The position numbers and the translations under genes are program-made. 64,000 nt of DNA, from NCBI GenBank assembly GCA_000818945.1, contig KN805455.1, positions 1-64,000 on the forward strand, given 5' to 3'. The notes beneath the pieces are model-generated. The model saw nothing but the letters and a program-made list of their open reading frames with translations, was not told the DNA's origin and made no database searches. This document shows, one piece after another, positions 48,906 through 56,789 of this stretch (positions are counted from its first letter, which is position 1; each line of letters starts with the position of its first letter). Source of the stretch: Schizochytrium sp. CCTCC M209059 (taxonomy: Eukaryota > Sar > Bigyra > Thraustochytrida > Thraustochytriidae).

Positions 48906-49230
48906 AGAAGTGTAGTGGGAAACGAGGCACGATAGGTCTTCGAGCGCAGCTAGCACTACCTCGATTGCTGACGAATGAAGCGAAGCGGGTTGATGCCGTC
49001 GATGAGCTTGGTTCACGAGCCTGTATACAAGGAGCGCTGTCTCTCCAGGTCGCATCCGCCACGCGAGGCCTTGGGAAGTGCCGTCAGGAAATATATATCA
49101 CCAAGTCGTATCGCGCCAATCTCGCGCCTGCAGACTCTCGATTGTGACGGCGCCGCAGACCTCATCCCGCCTCGCCTCGCGCGGGAGACGAGCGCAGATC
49201 GGGCGCCTCGGCCGGGCTTCCTCGCTCGAC
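48906..49230. promoter_or_regulatory. 5' region of MOCS3/UBA4 gene
   Basis: About 325 bases separate the repeat island from the MOCS3 start. The MOCS3 frame is open upstream to 49078, but those codons lie before the likely start and show no motif. No separate gene is seen. Confidence 0.4.
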
Positions 49231-50661
49231 ATGGCGCCATGGCCGGCGGCGAGCGCGTGGACGTGCGCGTGGACGTGCGCGGCGCTGGGCGCGCTGGCGG
49301 CGTGCGCGGCGCGGGCTCGCGCGGGGAGGGCGAGGGAGGCGGAGCGGGGAGAGGGGGGCGAGGAGCAGCAGAGCGCGAAGAAGAAGAAGAAGAAGAAGAA
49401 GAAGCCTGCGTCGGCGTCGTCATGGTTGCGGGAGACCTCGGACGCTGGGCTCTCGCACGAGGACCTGGCCAGGTTCGCGAGGCAGCTGGCCGTGCCCGGG
49501 TTCGGGGCGCACGCGCAGGCGAGAGTCCGCGACGCCAAGGTGCTCGTGGTGGGCGCAGGAGGCCTTGGAAGCCCCGTGATTGGGCTCCTGGCGGCGGCGG
49601 GGGTCGGGCGCCTCGGGGTCGTCGACGGCGACGACGTGGAGCTGTCGAACCTGCACCGCCAGCTGCTGCACAGCGAAGCTGATGTGGGAGCGCGCAAGGC
49701 CGAATCCGCGGCGCGCGCTGTGAAACGCATCAACAGCGGGGTCAAGGTTGACGTGTACCCGTTTTACCTAAGTGCACGGAACGTGATGCAACTCGTTGCA
49801 GAGGTTGATCTTGTCATCGAGGCGACTGACAGCCTTGCCTCAAAGTACTTTGTTAATGATGCCTGTCGAATCGCGGGAAAACCCGTCATCCTTGCGGCAG
49901 CACAAGGTGTCGAGGGCCAAGTCGCTCTGTACGCGCCGCATGGGCCATGCTACAGATGCATGTTCCCGCAACCGCCGCCACGGTCCCATCGCACCACCTG
50001 TCAGGAGGACGGAGTGCTTGGACCCGTCCCTTACATGGTCGGGTCGCTCCAAGCTCTTTTGGCCCTGCAGTACCTTGGCGCAGACCCTGCAACGCGTCAA
50101 GAGGTTTTTGGCAAATTCCTTCACATGTTTGACGGTGCTCCCGAGCATTTGGGCATGCGCCGAGTGAAATTGCCAGAGAATCGTCGCAAGACATGCACGC
50201 TTTGCTCCCCCTCTGCTCCGACGATTCGATCCTTGCGCGACTCAGCCTCGTTTGCAAAGGAATTTGAGCTTTTTACATCGTGCAACGTCGTCACCGCCGG
50301 CGCAGTTCCGGGTGAGGGCAAAGTCGCGACATTGTCATGGAACAAGATGCAAGGACTTGATCCGAAGCGTGTTCTTCTTGTTGACGTGCGTGAAGCTCGG
50401 TTTCGAGAAATGCTTCGTTTCGAAGGATCGCACAACATCTTTGTGGATGAGCTTGTCGCTGACAAAGATGAGCAGGCCCGCATTCTCGAGTGCGTCCGCA
50501 AGCAAGTGGCTACTTGTGGGGGCCGCCGTGTTGACGTCGTCGCATTCTGCAATCAAGGAAACGATTCAAAGATCGCAGCACGTTTTCTCAACACGTTTCT
50601 CATGGAAGAAAATTGCTCAGTCTCCCACGTGCCAGGTGGAATGGCAAGTTATTTGGGCTAG
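49231..50661 (+). CDS. MOCS3: MOCS3/UBA4-type E1 sulfurtransferase
   Basis: The 476-aa product activates the C-terminal glycine of a ubiquitin-like carrier (URM1, and MOCS2A where molybdopterin is made) by adenylation, then transfers sulfur to it for tRNA wobble-uridine thiolation or molybdenum cofactor synthesis. The E1/ThiF domain (about 75-325) has the ATP loop GAGGLGSP (108-115), DGDDVELSNLHRQ (132-144), zinc Cys pairs C240/C243 and C322/C325, and the catalytic Cys257 before GVLGP. The C-terminal rhodanese domain (about 360-476) has DVREARF and an active-site Cys440 in CNQGNDS. The N-terminus is odd: a short hydrophobic Ala/Cys/Trp stretch (8-28), then a Lys run (50-58) encoded by an AAG repeat; E1 homologues are normally cytosolic. 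I chose ATG 49231 over the open extension to 49078, but codons just before the E1 domain could also serve. Confidence 0.93.
   Translation: MAPWPAASAWTCAWTCAALGALAACAARARAGRAREAERGEGGEEQQSAKKKKKKKKKPASASSWLRETSDAGLSHEDLARFARQLAVPGFGAHAQARVRDAKVLVVGAGGLGSPVIGLLAAAGVGRLGVVDGDDVELSNLHRQLLHSEADVGARKAESAARAVKRINSGVKVDVYPFYLSARNVMQLVAEVDLVIEATDSLASKYFVNDACRIAGKPVILAAAQGVEGQVALYAPHGPCYRCMFPQPPPRSHRTTCQEDGVLGPVPYMVGSLQALLALQYLGADPATRQEVFGKFLHMFDGAPEHLGMRRVKLPENRRKTCTLCSPSAPTIRSLRDSASFAKEFELFTSCNVVTAGAVPGEGKVATLSWNKMQGLDPKRVLLVDVREARFREMLRFEGSHNIFVDELVADKDEQARILECVRKQVATCGGRRVDVVAFCNQGNDSKIAARFLNTFLMEENCSVSHVPGGMASYLG
49378..49404 (+). repeat. (AAG)n repeat encoding poly-Lys
   Basis: Nine AAG triplets encode a Lys run between the N-terminal leader and the E1 domain of MOCS3. 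Length variation would not shift frame. Confidence 0.9.
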
Positions 50662-51023
50662 CTCCGCAACACTCACATGCGGGCTGGCTCATGAGGGCGT
50701 CGCATCTTCTCAGGTCTTGGATTTGTCGTACCTTTCCGCTTCTTTTTTTGTTTCACTAATTTTAACGCAAAGCTGTTTCGTTTCAATTCACGTCGATTCG
50801 CTTCGTTCAAGTTTCGTTTCGATTCACTTCACTTCGCTTCATCCCATTCAAATATCGTTGGCCGGCCCAAAGGATGACTCGAATTGCAGAAGATGAACAT
50901 GAACAAGAACATGAGTTTGTGTGATATAATTTTATCATAAAGCGTAGCAAGTCACGACGCGTTGACTCGCACTGCAGACAGTCTGGTGAATCACAAAAGT
51001 GTGCAACCGTGCAACGCAGCCGG
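50662..51023. other. Convergent 3' junction with TTTCR-type repeats
   Basis: This lies between the MOCS3 stop and the stop of the first TPR gene. From about 50745 to 50850 it is built of degenerate pentamers such as TTTCG, TTTCA, TTCAC and TTCGC. The reverse complement resembles the gtgaaa repeats at 19166-19230. No gene is seen. Confidence 0.5.
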
Positions 51024-53447
51024 TCAATTCTGCCTGGCGAGACACCTGCGCGACTGATCGAGACAGTACTGGGCAGACTGGCGATTAGGGTGACCCACGG
51101 GATAGACGGCTTCGAAGATGGATTGTGCCTCCTCAAAGCAGTCAACAGCAGTCTCATGGTCGCCAACATAGCTCGCACGCATTCCGATGCTGCAAAGTGC
51201 GATGCCAAGATAGACATGTGGTCTCCCAGGAAAACTGGAGCGAATAATGCGCGCAATGCGCAGACTTGTCTCCATCTTTTCGTCACCGTTTTGCATGTCC
51301 GCCATCTCGAGCAAGTAAGGGGTAATCCGAAAATGATCCTTGCCGAAACACGTCTCCAAAATAGCAATACCTTCCTCGACGTCCTCCAGACTACGATTAA
51401 TGCCCCCGGAAAGCGACATCAGCGCGCCCAACCATGGATGCTGCGGAGGAAGTCTAACGACTAAGAGGTTTGCAAAACAGTCGTCAATCACGCGGCGGGA
51501 TTCATGACGGCGTTGAACGTGCACGTGGGCCAGGGCGCGCGCATAGTGGGCCTGTACGTCAATGTACCAAACATGCTGCTCGTTCGCATGCAATTTAAGA
51601 ATTTCCATAGCTTCCTCCATGAGTTTCATGCCAACATCAAATTTGAAAATCTTGAGCTGCGCCTCGCCAAAATAAAGAAGCGGAGACCAGAGTGACAGAT
51701 CCCGCGGACCAAGGTTCCCGCGCGCCTTTTCGAGTGCGAGCTTTCCGACCTCAGCTGCGGATTGAAGCTCACTCAAACTCATTTTCAGGCGTGACCTTTG
51801 AATGAGGAGTTCAACCTCCGCAAAAACGCACTGTGCGGTCGAACCCTGTGGGAATGCTTTTGCTGCTCCGTCCAGCGAAGCGTTTGCCTGCTCCCAGTTT
51901 GCAAGCGACCGGTACACATTTGCAAGGTCAAGATGCACGTAACCAAGACGCATGGGGTCTGCTCTGCTGGCTTTGAGCTCCTGCTGAACCGGCCAGAGCT
52001 CATTAAGAGCCTCTTCATGGTCTCCCATGAGGAATAAAGCACGTCCAAGCTCGTGTTGAGCGGCCAGGGCCCCCGTGAAAGTAGGATCCTCGATTGCTTT
52101 AAAGGCATTCACCGCGTCTCTGGCAAGACTCATATACTTCGCCAAATGGCCGCATCGTGCCGCGGCACGAGCGGCTTCCAGCGTCAGCCCGGGGAGTAGC
52201 TCGGGGGTATGGACCTCGCCCTTACCGATCAAGCGTGTGAGGATCGGCAAAGCAGCTTCGTAATGCGCAAGGGCATCTTTGCCAGCAAAAATTGCCGCGT
52301 AGTAGGCTCCATAAGAAGTGCTCGCCTCCACAAAGGCAAGACTCTCTTCGCCATTTCCTCTCTTTCGCGCCATCTCGACAGCACGCTGCAGGTAGTCTGC
52401 GGCCATAGATCCAAAGGCGCGGGGGTCCAAAGCTGTCAGCAGACGCCCTGCGTTGCACAAGAGCGTCTCGAAGGCTTCCTGACTGATGGTTTCATCCTGC
52501 CTCGCTGATTCGACTGCATCTTCCACGTGCAAAGCCCAGCACTCGCGCAAACGCTGAAGCGTCGCGGCCCGTTTCTGGTCATTCTTTTTGTCGTCCGCTG
52601 TTGTAGGGGACTTGCGATTATGCCAAATTGTCTCGAGGGTGCCAACGGCCTCAAGGAGAGGGTCGATGGGGCCCTTCAGTGCGTCCTCGATGCTAGACGG
52701 GCCATACAAGAGGTCGAGTTTAAAATGGTTTTGCGCGATGCAGTCTAGGCTCGCAAGCATTTCGGCCTCATGAAGCGGGCCATCATCGTCAAAATCGGAA
52801 AAGAGGAGGGCTGTTTGCTCCAAGCTCCTCTTCGGATTTCTAAGGCGCGGGTGCAGTGCCTGAGCCAAGACTGTACGATGAGGAAGATCCCGTTCCAGGA
52901 TGTTCACAAAGACTTCCATTGGCATGCGCGGCGCGTACAGCACATACACTGGCTTTGCGTCCGCGGCATCTGCATCGGCAGCGGTGTTGCCCTCGCCACC
53001 CGCGTCGGTCAGACTCTTTGCGTCATTCATGCTGCTATTCCTTCTGCTGCTGCTGCTGCTGCTGTTCCTCTTGCTGCGTATGGCCTTTGCATATGGCGCG
53101 ATGGCCAGCACCTGGTTTACCGTCCAGGCGTGCCTCTTCTCGGGGTCCACGGACGCGGTAGTCTCGTGGCCCTCGGCGTCGAGGGCGGCGGTCCCGTCCT
53201 TCACGGCCTCCCAGAGCTCGCACAGCGCGTCGACCTGGGCCGTTCGAGGGCCCAGCGGCGGGCCGCCGGCCTTCTTGGCCGCGGCGTCGCGACCCGCCAG
53301 CCGCAGCGCGCGGTCCCGGAGCGAGACGCGCGCGCGCGCGAGGCTCGCCCGCCACGAGGCGCGCCTCGAGGCGTCCGTGGGCTCCATCTCCATCTCCATC
53401 TCCATCTCCATCTCCATCTCCATCTCGGTCGCTGCGGGCTCCGCCAT
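51024..53447 (-). CDS. TPR-repeat protein, tandem paralog A
   Basis: The 807-aa product has no enzyme domain. It starts at the ATG at 53447 with a Glu-Met dipeptide repeat (residues about 8-22) encoded by a CATCTC hexanucleotide, then an Arg/Ala-rich segment. Residues about 180-330 form a globular region with RMPMEVFVNIL and LYGPSSIEDAL motifs shared with the neighbouring paralog (MPMSFLVASL, VYGQQALVDAL). From about residue 400 to the end are degenerate helical pairs of the TPR type (GRALFLMGDHEEAL, LANVYRSLANWEQA, GMRASYVGDHETAVDCFEEA), like the kinesin-light-chain class. The solenoid suggests a protein-binding scaffold. The partner is unknown. The gene lies head-to-tail with the paralog at 53888 with 440 bp between, consistent with tandem duplication. 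The upstream open frame to 53777 is not supported. Confidence 0.78.
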   Translation of the reverse strand: MAEPAATEMEMEMEMEMEMEMEPTDASRRASWRASLARARVSLRDRALRLAGRDAAAKKAGGPPLGPRTAQVDALCELWEAVKDGTAALDAEGHETTASVDPEKRHAWTVNQVLAIAPYAKAIRSKRNSSSSSSRRNSSMNDAKSLTDAGGEGNTAADADAADAKPVYVLYAPRMPMEVFVNILERDLPHRTVLAQALHPRLRNPKRSLEQTALLFSDFDDDGPLHEAEMLASLDCIAQNHFKLDLLYGPSSIEDALKGPIDPLLEAVGTLETIWHNRKSPTTADDKKNDQKRAATLQRLRECWALHVEDAVESARQDETISQEAFETLLCNAGRLLTALDPRAFGSMAADYLQRAVEMARKRGNGEESLAFVEASTSYGAYYAAIFAGKDALAHYEAALPILTRLIGKGEVHTPELLPGLTLEAARAAARCGHLAKYMSLARDAVNAFKAIEDPTFTGALAAQHELGRALFLMGDHEEALNELWPVQQELKASRADPMRLGYVHLDLANVYRSLANWEQANASLDGAAKAFPQGSTAQCVFAEVELLIQRSRLKMSLSELQSAAEVGKLALEKARGNLGPRDLSLWSPLLYFGEAQLKIFKFDVGMKLMEEAMEILKLHANEQHVWYIDVQAHYARALAHVHVQRRHESRRVIDDCFANLLVVRLPPQHPWLGALMSLSGGINRSLEDVEEGIAILETCFGKDHFRITPYLLEMADMQNGDEKMETSLRIARIIRSSFPGRPHVYLGIALCSIGMRASYVGDHETAVDCFEEAQSIFEAVYPVGHPNRQSAQYCLDQSRRCLARQN
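53382..53426. repeat. (CTCCAT)n hexanucleotide repeat encoding Glu-Met
   Basis: About seven and a half units encode an alternating Glu-Met tract at the N-terminus of paralog A. Paralog B lacks it. Confidence 0.9.
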
Positions 53448-53887
53448 GGCGGCGCTCGCCAGCTTCGCGGCGAGGAAGAGGGCGCCGGCCGGGGAGGGGC
53501 TCGGCCTCTCCGCCGCTCCGCGGGTCGCCGCGCAGACGCTCTCTCGCTTGCTCCAAGTTGGCCGACCAAGAGGGTGTGCGCGCGAATCGTTCTCCGCCCG
53601 GCCGCCTTTTGCGCAACTCGGCGCGAGCGCGTGCAGTTTGCGCAACGCGAATTCGTGAGGAGGCGGCGTAGGGGCCACGTACGAGACGCGTCTCCGGTTG
53701 TTCTCCCTTGTGCGGCAGTGAGAGGGAGAAGAGGGCAGATGTAGGCAGGCGTTCCGCGTGTAGCGATCGTTCCGCAAGGGCGCTTCATCGCGCGCGCTTG
53801 ACGTACAGGCAGGAGCTCTTCTTTAGTGTGGTTAGGAAACAAAATGAAAAGGATGAAACGTTAGGCCTAAAGCAGGCAGGAATAAAC
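53448..53887. promoter_or_regulatory. Intergenic region between TPR paralogs
   Basis: This holds the paralog A promoter and the paralog B 3' end. It is mixed composition with no repeats or RNA genes I can identify. Confidence 0.45.
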
Positions 53888-56185
53888 TCAACGATGCGCA
53901 CCGCTGGCACGTCGGGAGCTGAGATCCTGGAGGAACTCGTGGCAGCGTAGAACGTTGTAGTGCTCTTTCGGATAACCATTAGTAAAGATTTCCTTGACGC
54001 GCAGCATGCACTCGTACGCCTCCTCAATTTCGTCGAGTCTGTCGAGGCGATGCGCCACGTTGAACAGGATGACGCCAATCATAGGGTGATGACTAGTGTT
54101 CGGAAACCACTTTTCCAGAATTGCCAAGGCTTCGAGATTCAACTCGAGAGAGCTTCGAGGTCCTGACTCTACGTTCGAGACTGTGCCAAGATCAGCAATG
54201 TAGTGGGCAGTGCGATAGTGCTTCTCGCCAAAGACTCCCTTGAGAATCTCAATCGTCCGTTCAAGTCTCCTCGGATTTCGTTGTTTGCTACCAAGCGACC
54301 CAAGACAGTACGCAGTCGTAACATGATGCTCCGAAAAGGCTCGCTCAGCATCTTGACGGACCTCGGTCAACACCCCGAGGCCCTTTCCCAATTGACGAAA
54401 TTCCTTACGGCAAAGTATTTCACCATAATTGCGCCTCAGCTCAAAGCTATCGGGGTGACGGAGACCGATTGTGCTTTCGATCAATCTCTGAGCAGCCTCT
54501 GCGAAGCGTTTTGCTTCATGGTGACGGAAGAGAAAGCGAAGAGCACGAATATGTGAATGCATGGCGGGCAGTCGCAATGGCGAATTGGCCGGAAGCAAGA
54601 GATCATAGCGCGCACGTGCATCTTCGGCGAGCTCGAGTGATGACAAAAACCATCCATTTTCGCGCGTAATGGCACTGAGACGAACGATTGCACGTGCGCA
54701 AAGACGCTCTGACGCAAATGTGTCGTGAGAGGCGCAAATGGCGATGGCCCGCTCGCACAACACCTGTGCCTCTTCGAACCGGGCAAAGACATCGTGCAGT
54801 TCCGCGAGCTCGATGTTAAGTCGAGCAAGAGACAGGTGATTGGGCCCGTGCACGGTTTTTATGTCGTCCCGAAGCGTCTCAAAGTCCTCGAGGCAATTAT
54901 CATACTTGCCCATATACAAATGCGCGCGAACAAGCTCGAGACGTGCGTCTAGACAAATCGGAGCCAGCGGACCCTCGATAGAACGAAGAAATTCATCCGC
55001 TTCGGTTGCCCACGTCAAGTACGTCGCAGTCTCGCCAACGTACCTGGCATCAAGAGCGGCGATAAGCCGATACCGCCCCTGCAAGAGCATGCTTCCGTCA
55101 TGATTGTCATTTGAACCGAGACGGTCACGCTCTCCCACTAGAGTCTTCATCATGTCGATTGCTTTCTGATGAAAGTCAACAGCTTCTGGCCTCTGAAATC
55201 GAGTCGCAAACAGGCTACCCCTCAACGAGGCGGTCTTCGCCTGGGCAAGCATTTTCTCCACACCGCCATCAAGACATGCGGCATCTTCATCACTTTGTGC
55301 AAGGAGATCTTCCGCCTCTTGAAAAAACTCGAGCTTCATCATCACACGAGCAGCCGCGTTGCGCAGCGAAAAACTCGATTGACGAGCGTCGGCTTCCGCG
55401 TCTTCAAGAACATCGTCCAGCGTGCTCTCAATAGCATTCTTCCAGGCGTCCCGCAAGAGATTCCAAACTTGCTCGCAACGCGCCAGCGTGAGTGTACGAA
55501 GCTGGCCCGTGCGCCACCATATGGCTGTGCGCATCGTCTCTGCGGCGGTGCAGAGGTCGTCGGTTCGTTCTTGATGTAGGGCATCAACAAGCGCCTGTTG
55601 GCCGTACACAAAATTGATTTGGTGATCTTTGGGTACTCGTAGGAGCCTGCGAAGAGCCCGCGGGTCGCGCAAAGGCCCAGGGTCATCCCAGCTTTTGAAA
55701 ACGAGGAGGACGGCTTGATTTTTTTTTGGTTTAAAGGCCGCCGAGTGACGTGACCAGAAGTCACCAATTACAACAGTCGTGGTGGGGTCAAAGGTTCGAG
55801 CGAGACTCGCTACAAGAAACGACATCGGCATTGATCTTGCCTGGACGACTTGGATGGCGTCCTTGTCGCTCTCCGCAAAGGTCATGGACTCAAAGTCGAT
55901 GCAATCAACGGCCTCGTCCACAGAAGCGTCCTTTGGGCATTGCGACTTGGTGTTTGACCACATTTGTTCGAGGTCAGCGACCGCTACTGCAGCGCTTAAG
56001 ACGCCCTGCAAGTTGACGGCGCGCGCCGCATCTCCTTCAAGTTGCGAGTGCTCGTCGTCTTCGACATTCTCAGAGTTCTGATCCAATCGTTTCTGCAGTC
56101 GCTTCGCAAGGGACAGGCGAACGCTCCGCAGGCTTCGTCGTAGTGCGCCGCTCACGCGCTGGCCTTCCATACTCCCTCTTGGCAT
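53888..56185 (-). CDS. TPR-repeat protein, tandem paralog B
   Basis: The 765-aa product starts at the ATG at 56185 (an ATG five codons later at 56170 is also possible). The N-terminal 60 residues are basic (RRSLRSVRLSLAKRLQKR). Residues about 100-250 contain the globular region shared with paralog A (MPMSFLVASL; a Val-Leu-Leu-Val-Phe strand before D-D-x-G-P-L; INFVYGQQALVDAL). The rest is a degenerate TPR-type helical solenoid with repeated blocks of the form A-x-x-L...A...F-E-E-A, ending in a charged tail. The two proteins keep the same order of segments but differ widely in sequence, so the duplication is old. Function is unknown; a scaffold role is inferred from fold only. Confidence 0.77.
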   Translation of the reverse strand: MPRGSMEGQRVSGALRRSLRSVRLSLAKRLQKRLDQNSENVEDDEHSQLEGDAARAVNLQGVLSAAVAVADLEQMWSNTKSQCPKDASVDEAVDCIDFESMTFAESDKDAIQVVQARSMPMSFLVASLARTFDPTTTVVIGDFWSRHSAAFKPKKNQAVLLVFKSWDDPGPLRDPRALRRLLRVPKDHQINFVYGQQALVDALHQERTDDLCTAAETMRTAIWWRTGQLRTLTLARCEQVWNLLRDAWKNAIESTLDDVLEDAEADARQSSFSLRNAAARVMMKLEFFQEAEDLLAQSDEDAACLDGGVEKMLAQAKTASLRGSLFATRFQRPEAVDFHQKAIDMMKTLVGERDRLGSNDNHDGSMLLQGRYRLIAALDARYVGETATYLTWATEADEFLRSIEGPLAPICLDARLELVRAHLYMGKYDNCLEDFETLRDDIKTVHGPNHLSLARLNIELAELHDVFARFEEAQVLCERAIAICASHDTFASERLCARAIVRLSAITRENGWFLSSLELAEDARARYDLLLPANSPLRLPAMHSHIRALRFLFRHHEAKRFAEAAQRLIESTIGLRHPDSFELRRNYGEILCRKEFRQLGKGLGVLTEVRQDAERAFSEHHVTTAYCLGSLGSKQRNPRRLERTIEILKGVFGEKHYRTAHYIADLGTVSNVESGPRSSLELNLEALAILEKWFPNTSHHPMIGVILFNVAHRLDRLDEIEEAYECMLRVKEIFTNGYPKEHYNVLRCHEFLQDLSSRRASGAHR

Positions 56186-56789
56186 CTTGCCTGCCTCCGT
56201 GCTGACCGCACGAGGGAGGGGGCCAGGGATAAGAGTGTATATTGACCCGTGTTGCTGCTTCTCGCCGTGCGTGTACGCATGCACTGCACGTGCCGCCTAT
56301 CTTATGTCTCATTACATAGTTACTCGACTAGTATTTACTAGTTCTTATGCAGTTCCTGTATGGGCTGCTCAGCCTCTTCCTCCTTCCTCCCCTCTCAAAA
56401 CAGAAATACTCTCCCGCTCTCGCGCGCGGGACACAGGTACCCCCCCCCCCCCCCCGCAACACGGTCGACGCGGCGCGTACGTACATCATTAAAGAAATGG
56501 CCAACCAAGCCAATTTGTCAAGTTGTTCTCCTTCTCCTCCTCCTCCTCCACCTCCGAAACGGTGTGTACTACCACCTTTGAAACGGTCCCTTGCTCGCTT
56601 TGGCACTGCTTCCTGCCACCGCTGACTTGACAACTGCGACTGCATGAGGAGTGAATGAAAGAAACCTGGGCAAGATGGCATGACATCTCACGAACGGGCA
56701 CAAAGCACAAGCTGGCTCATCAAAGCCGGCGGCTCGAGAAGGGGCACTGGGAGCCTGCAGAGCCGCGCCGCTCCACTGACAGGCGCAGC
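56186..56789. promoter_or_regulatory. Divergent intergenic region with C homopolymer
   Basis: This lies between paralog B and the large coiled-coil gene. It contains a run of 16 C at 56440-56455, a likely trouble spot for sequencing, and CTC/CTT-rich stretches (56525-56555). The coiled-coil frame is open from 56655, so part of this may be coding. Confidence 0.5.

Noticed and set aside
53035..53842. Asp-Gly and Arg-Trp repeat proteins opposite the Glu-Met tract
   Set aside because: They arise from the same hexanucleotide in other frames; only the Glu-Met frame continues into a conserved protein.
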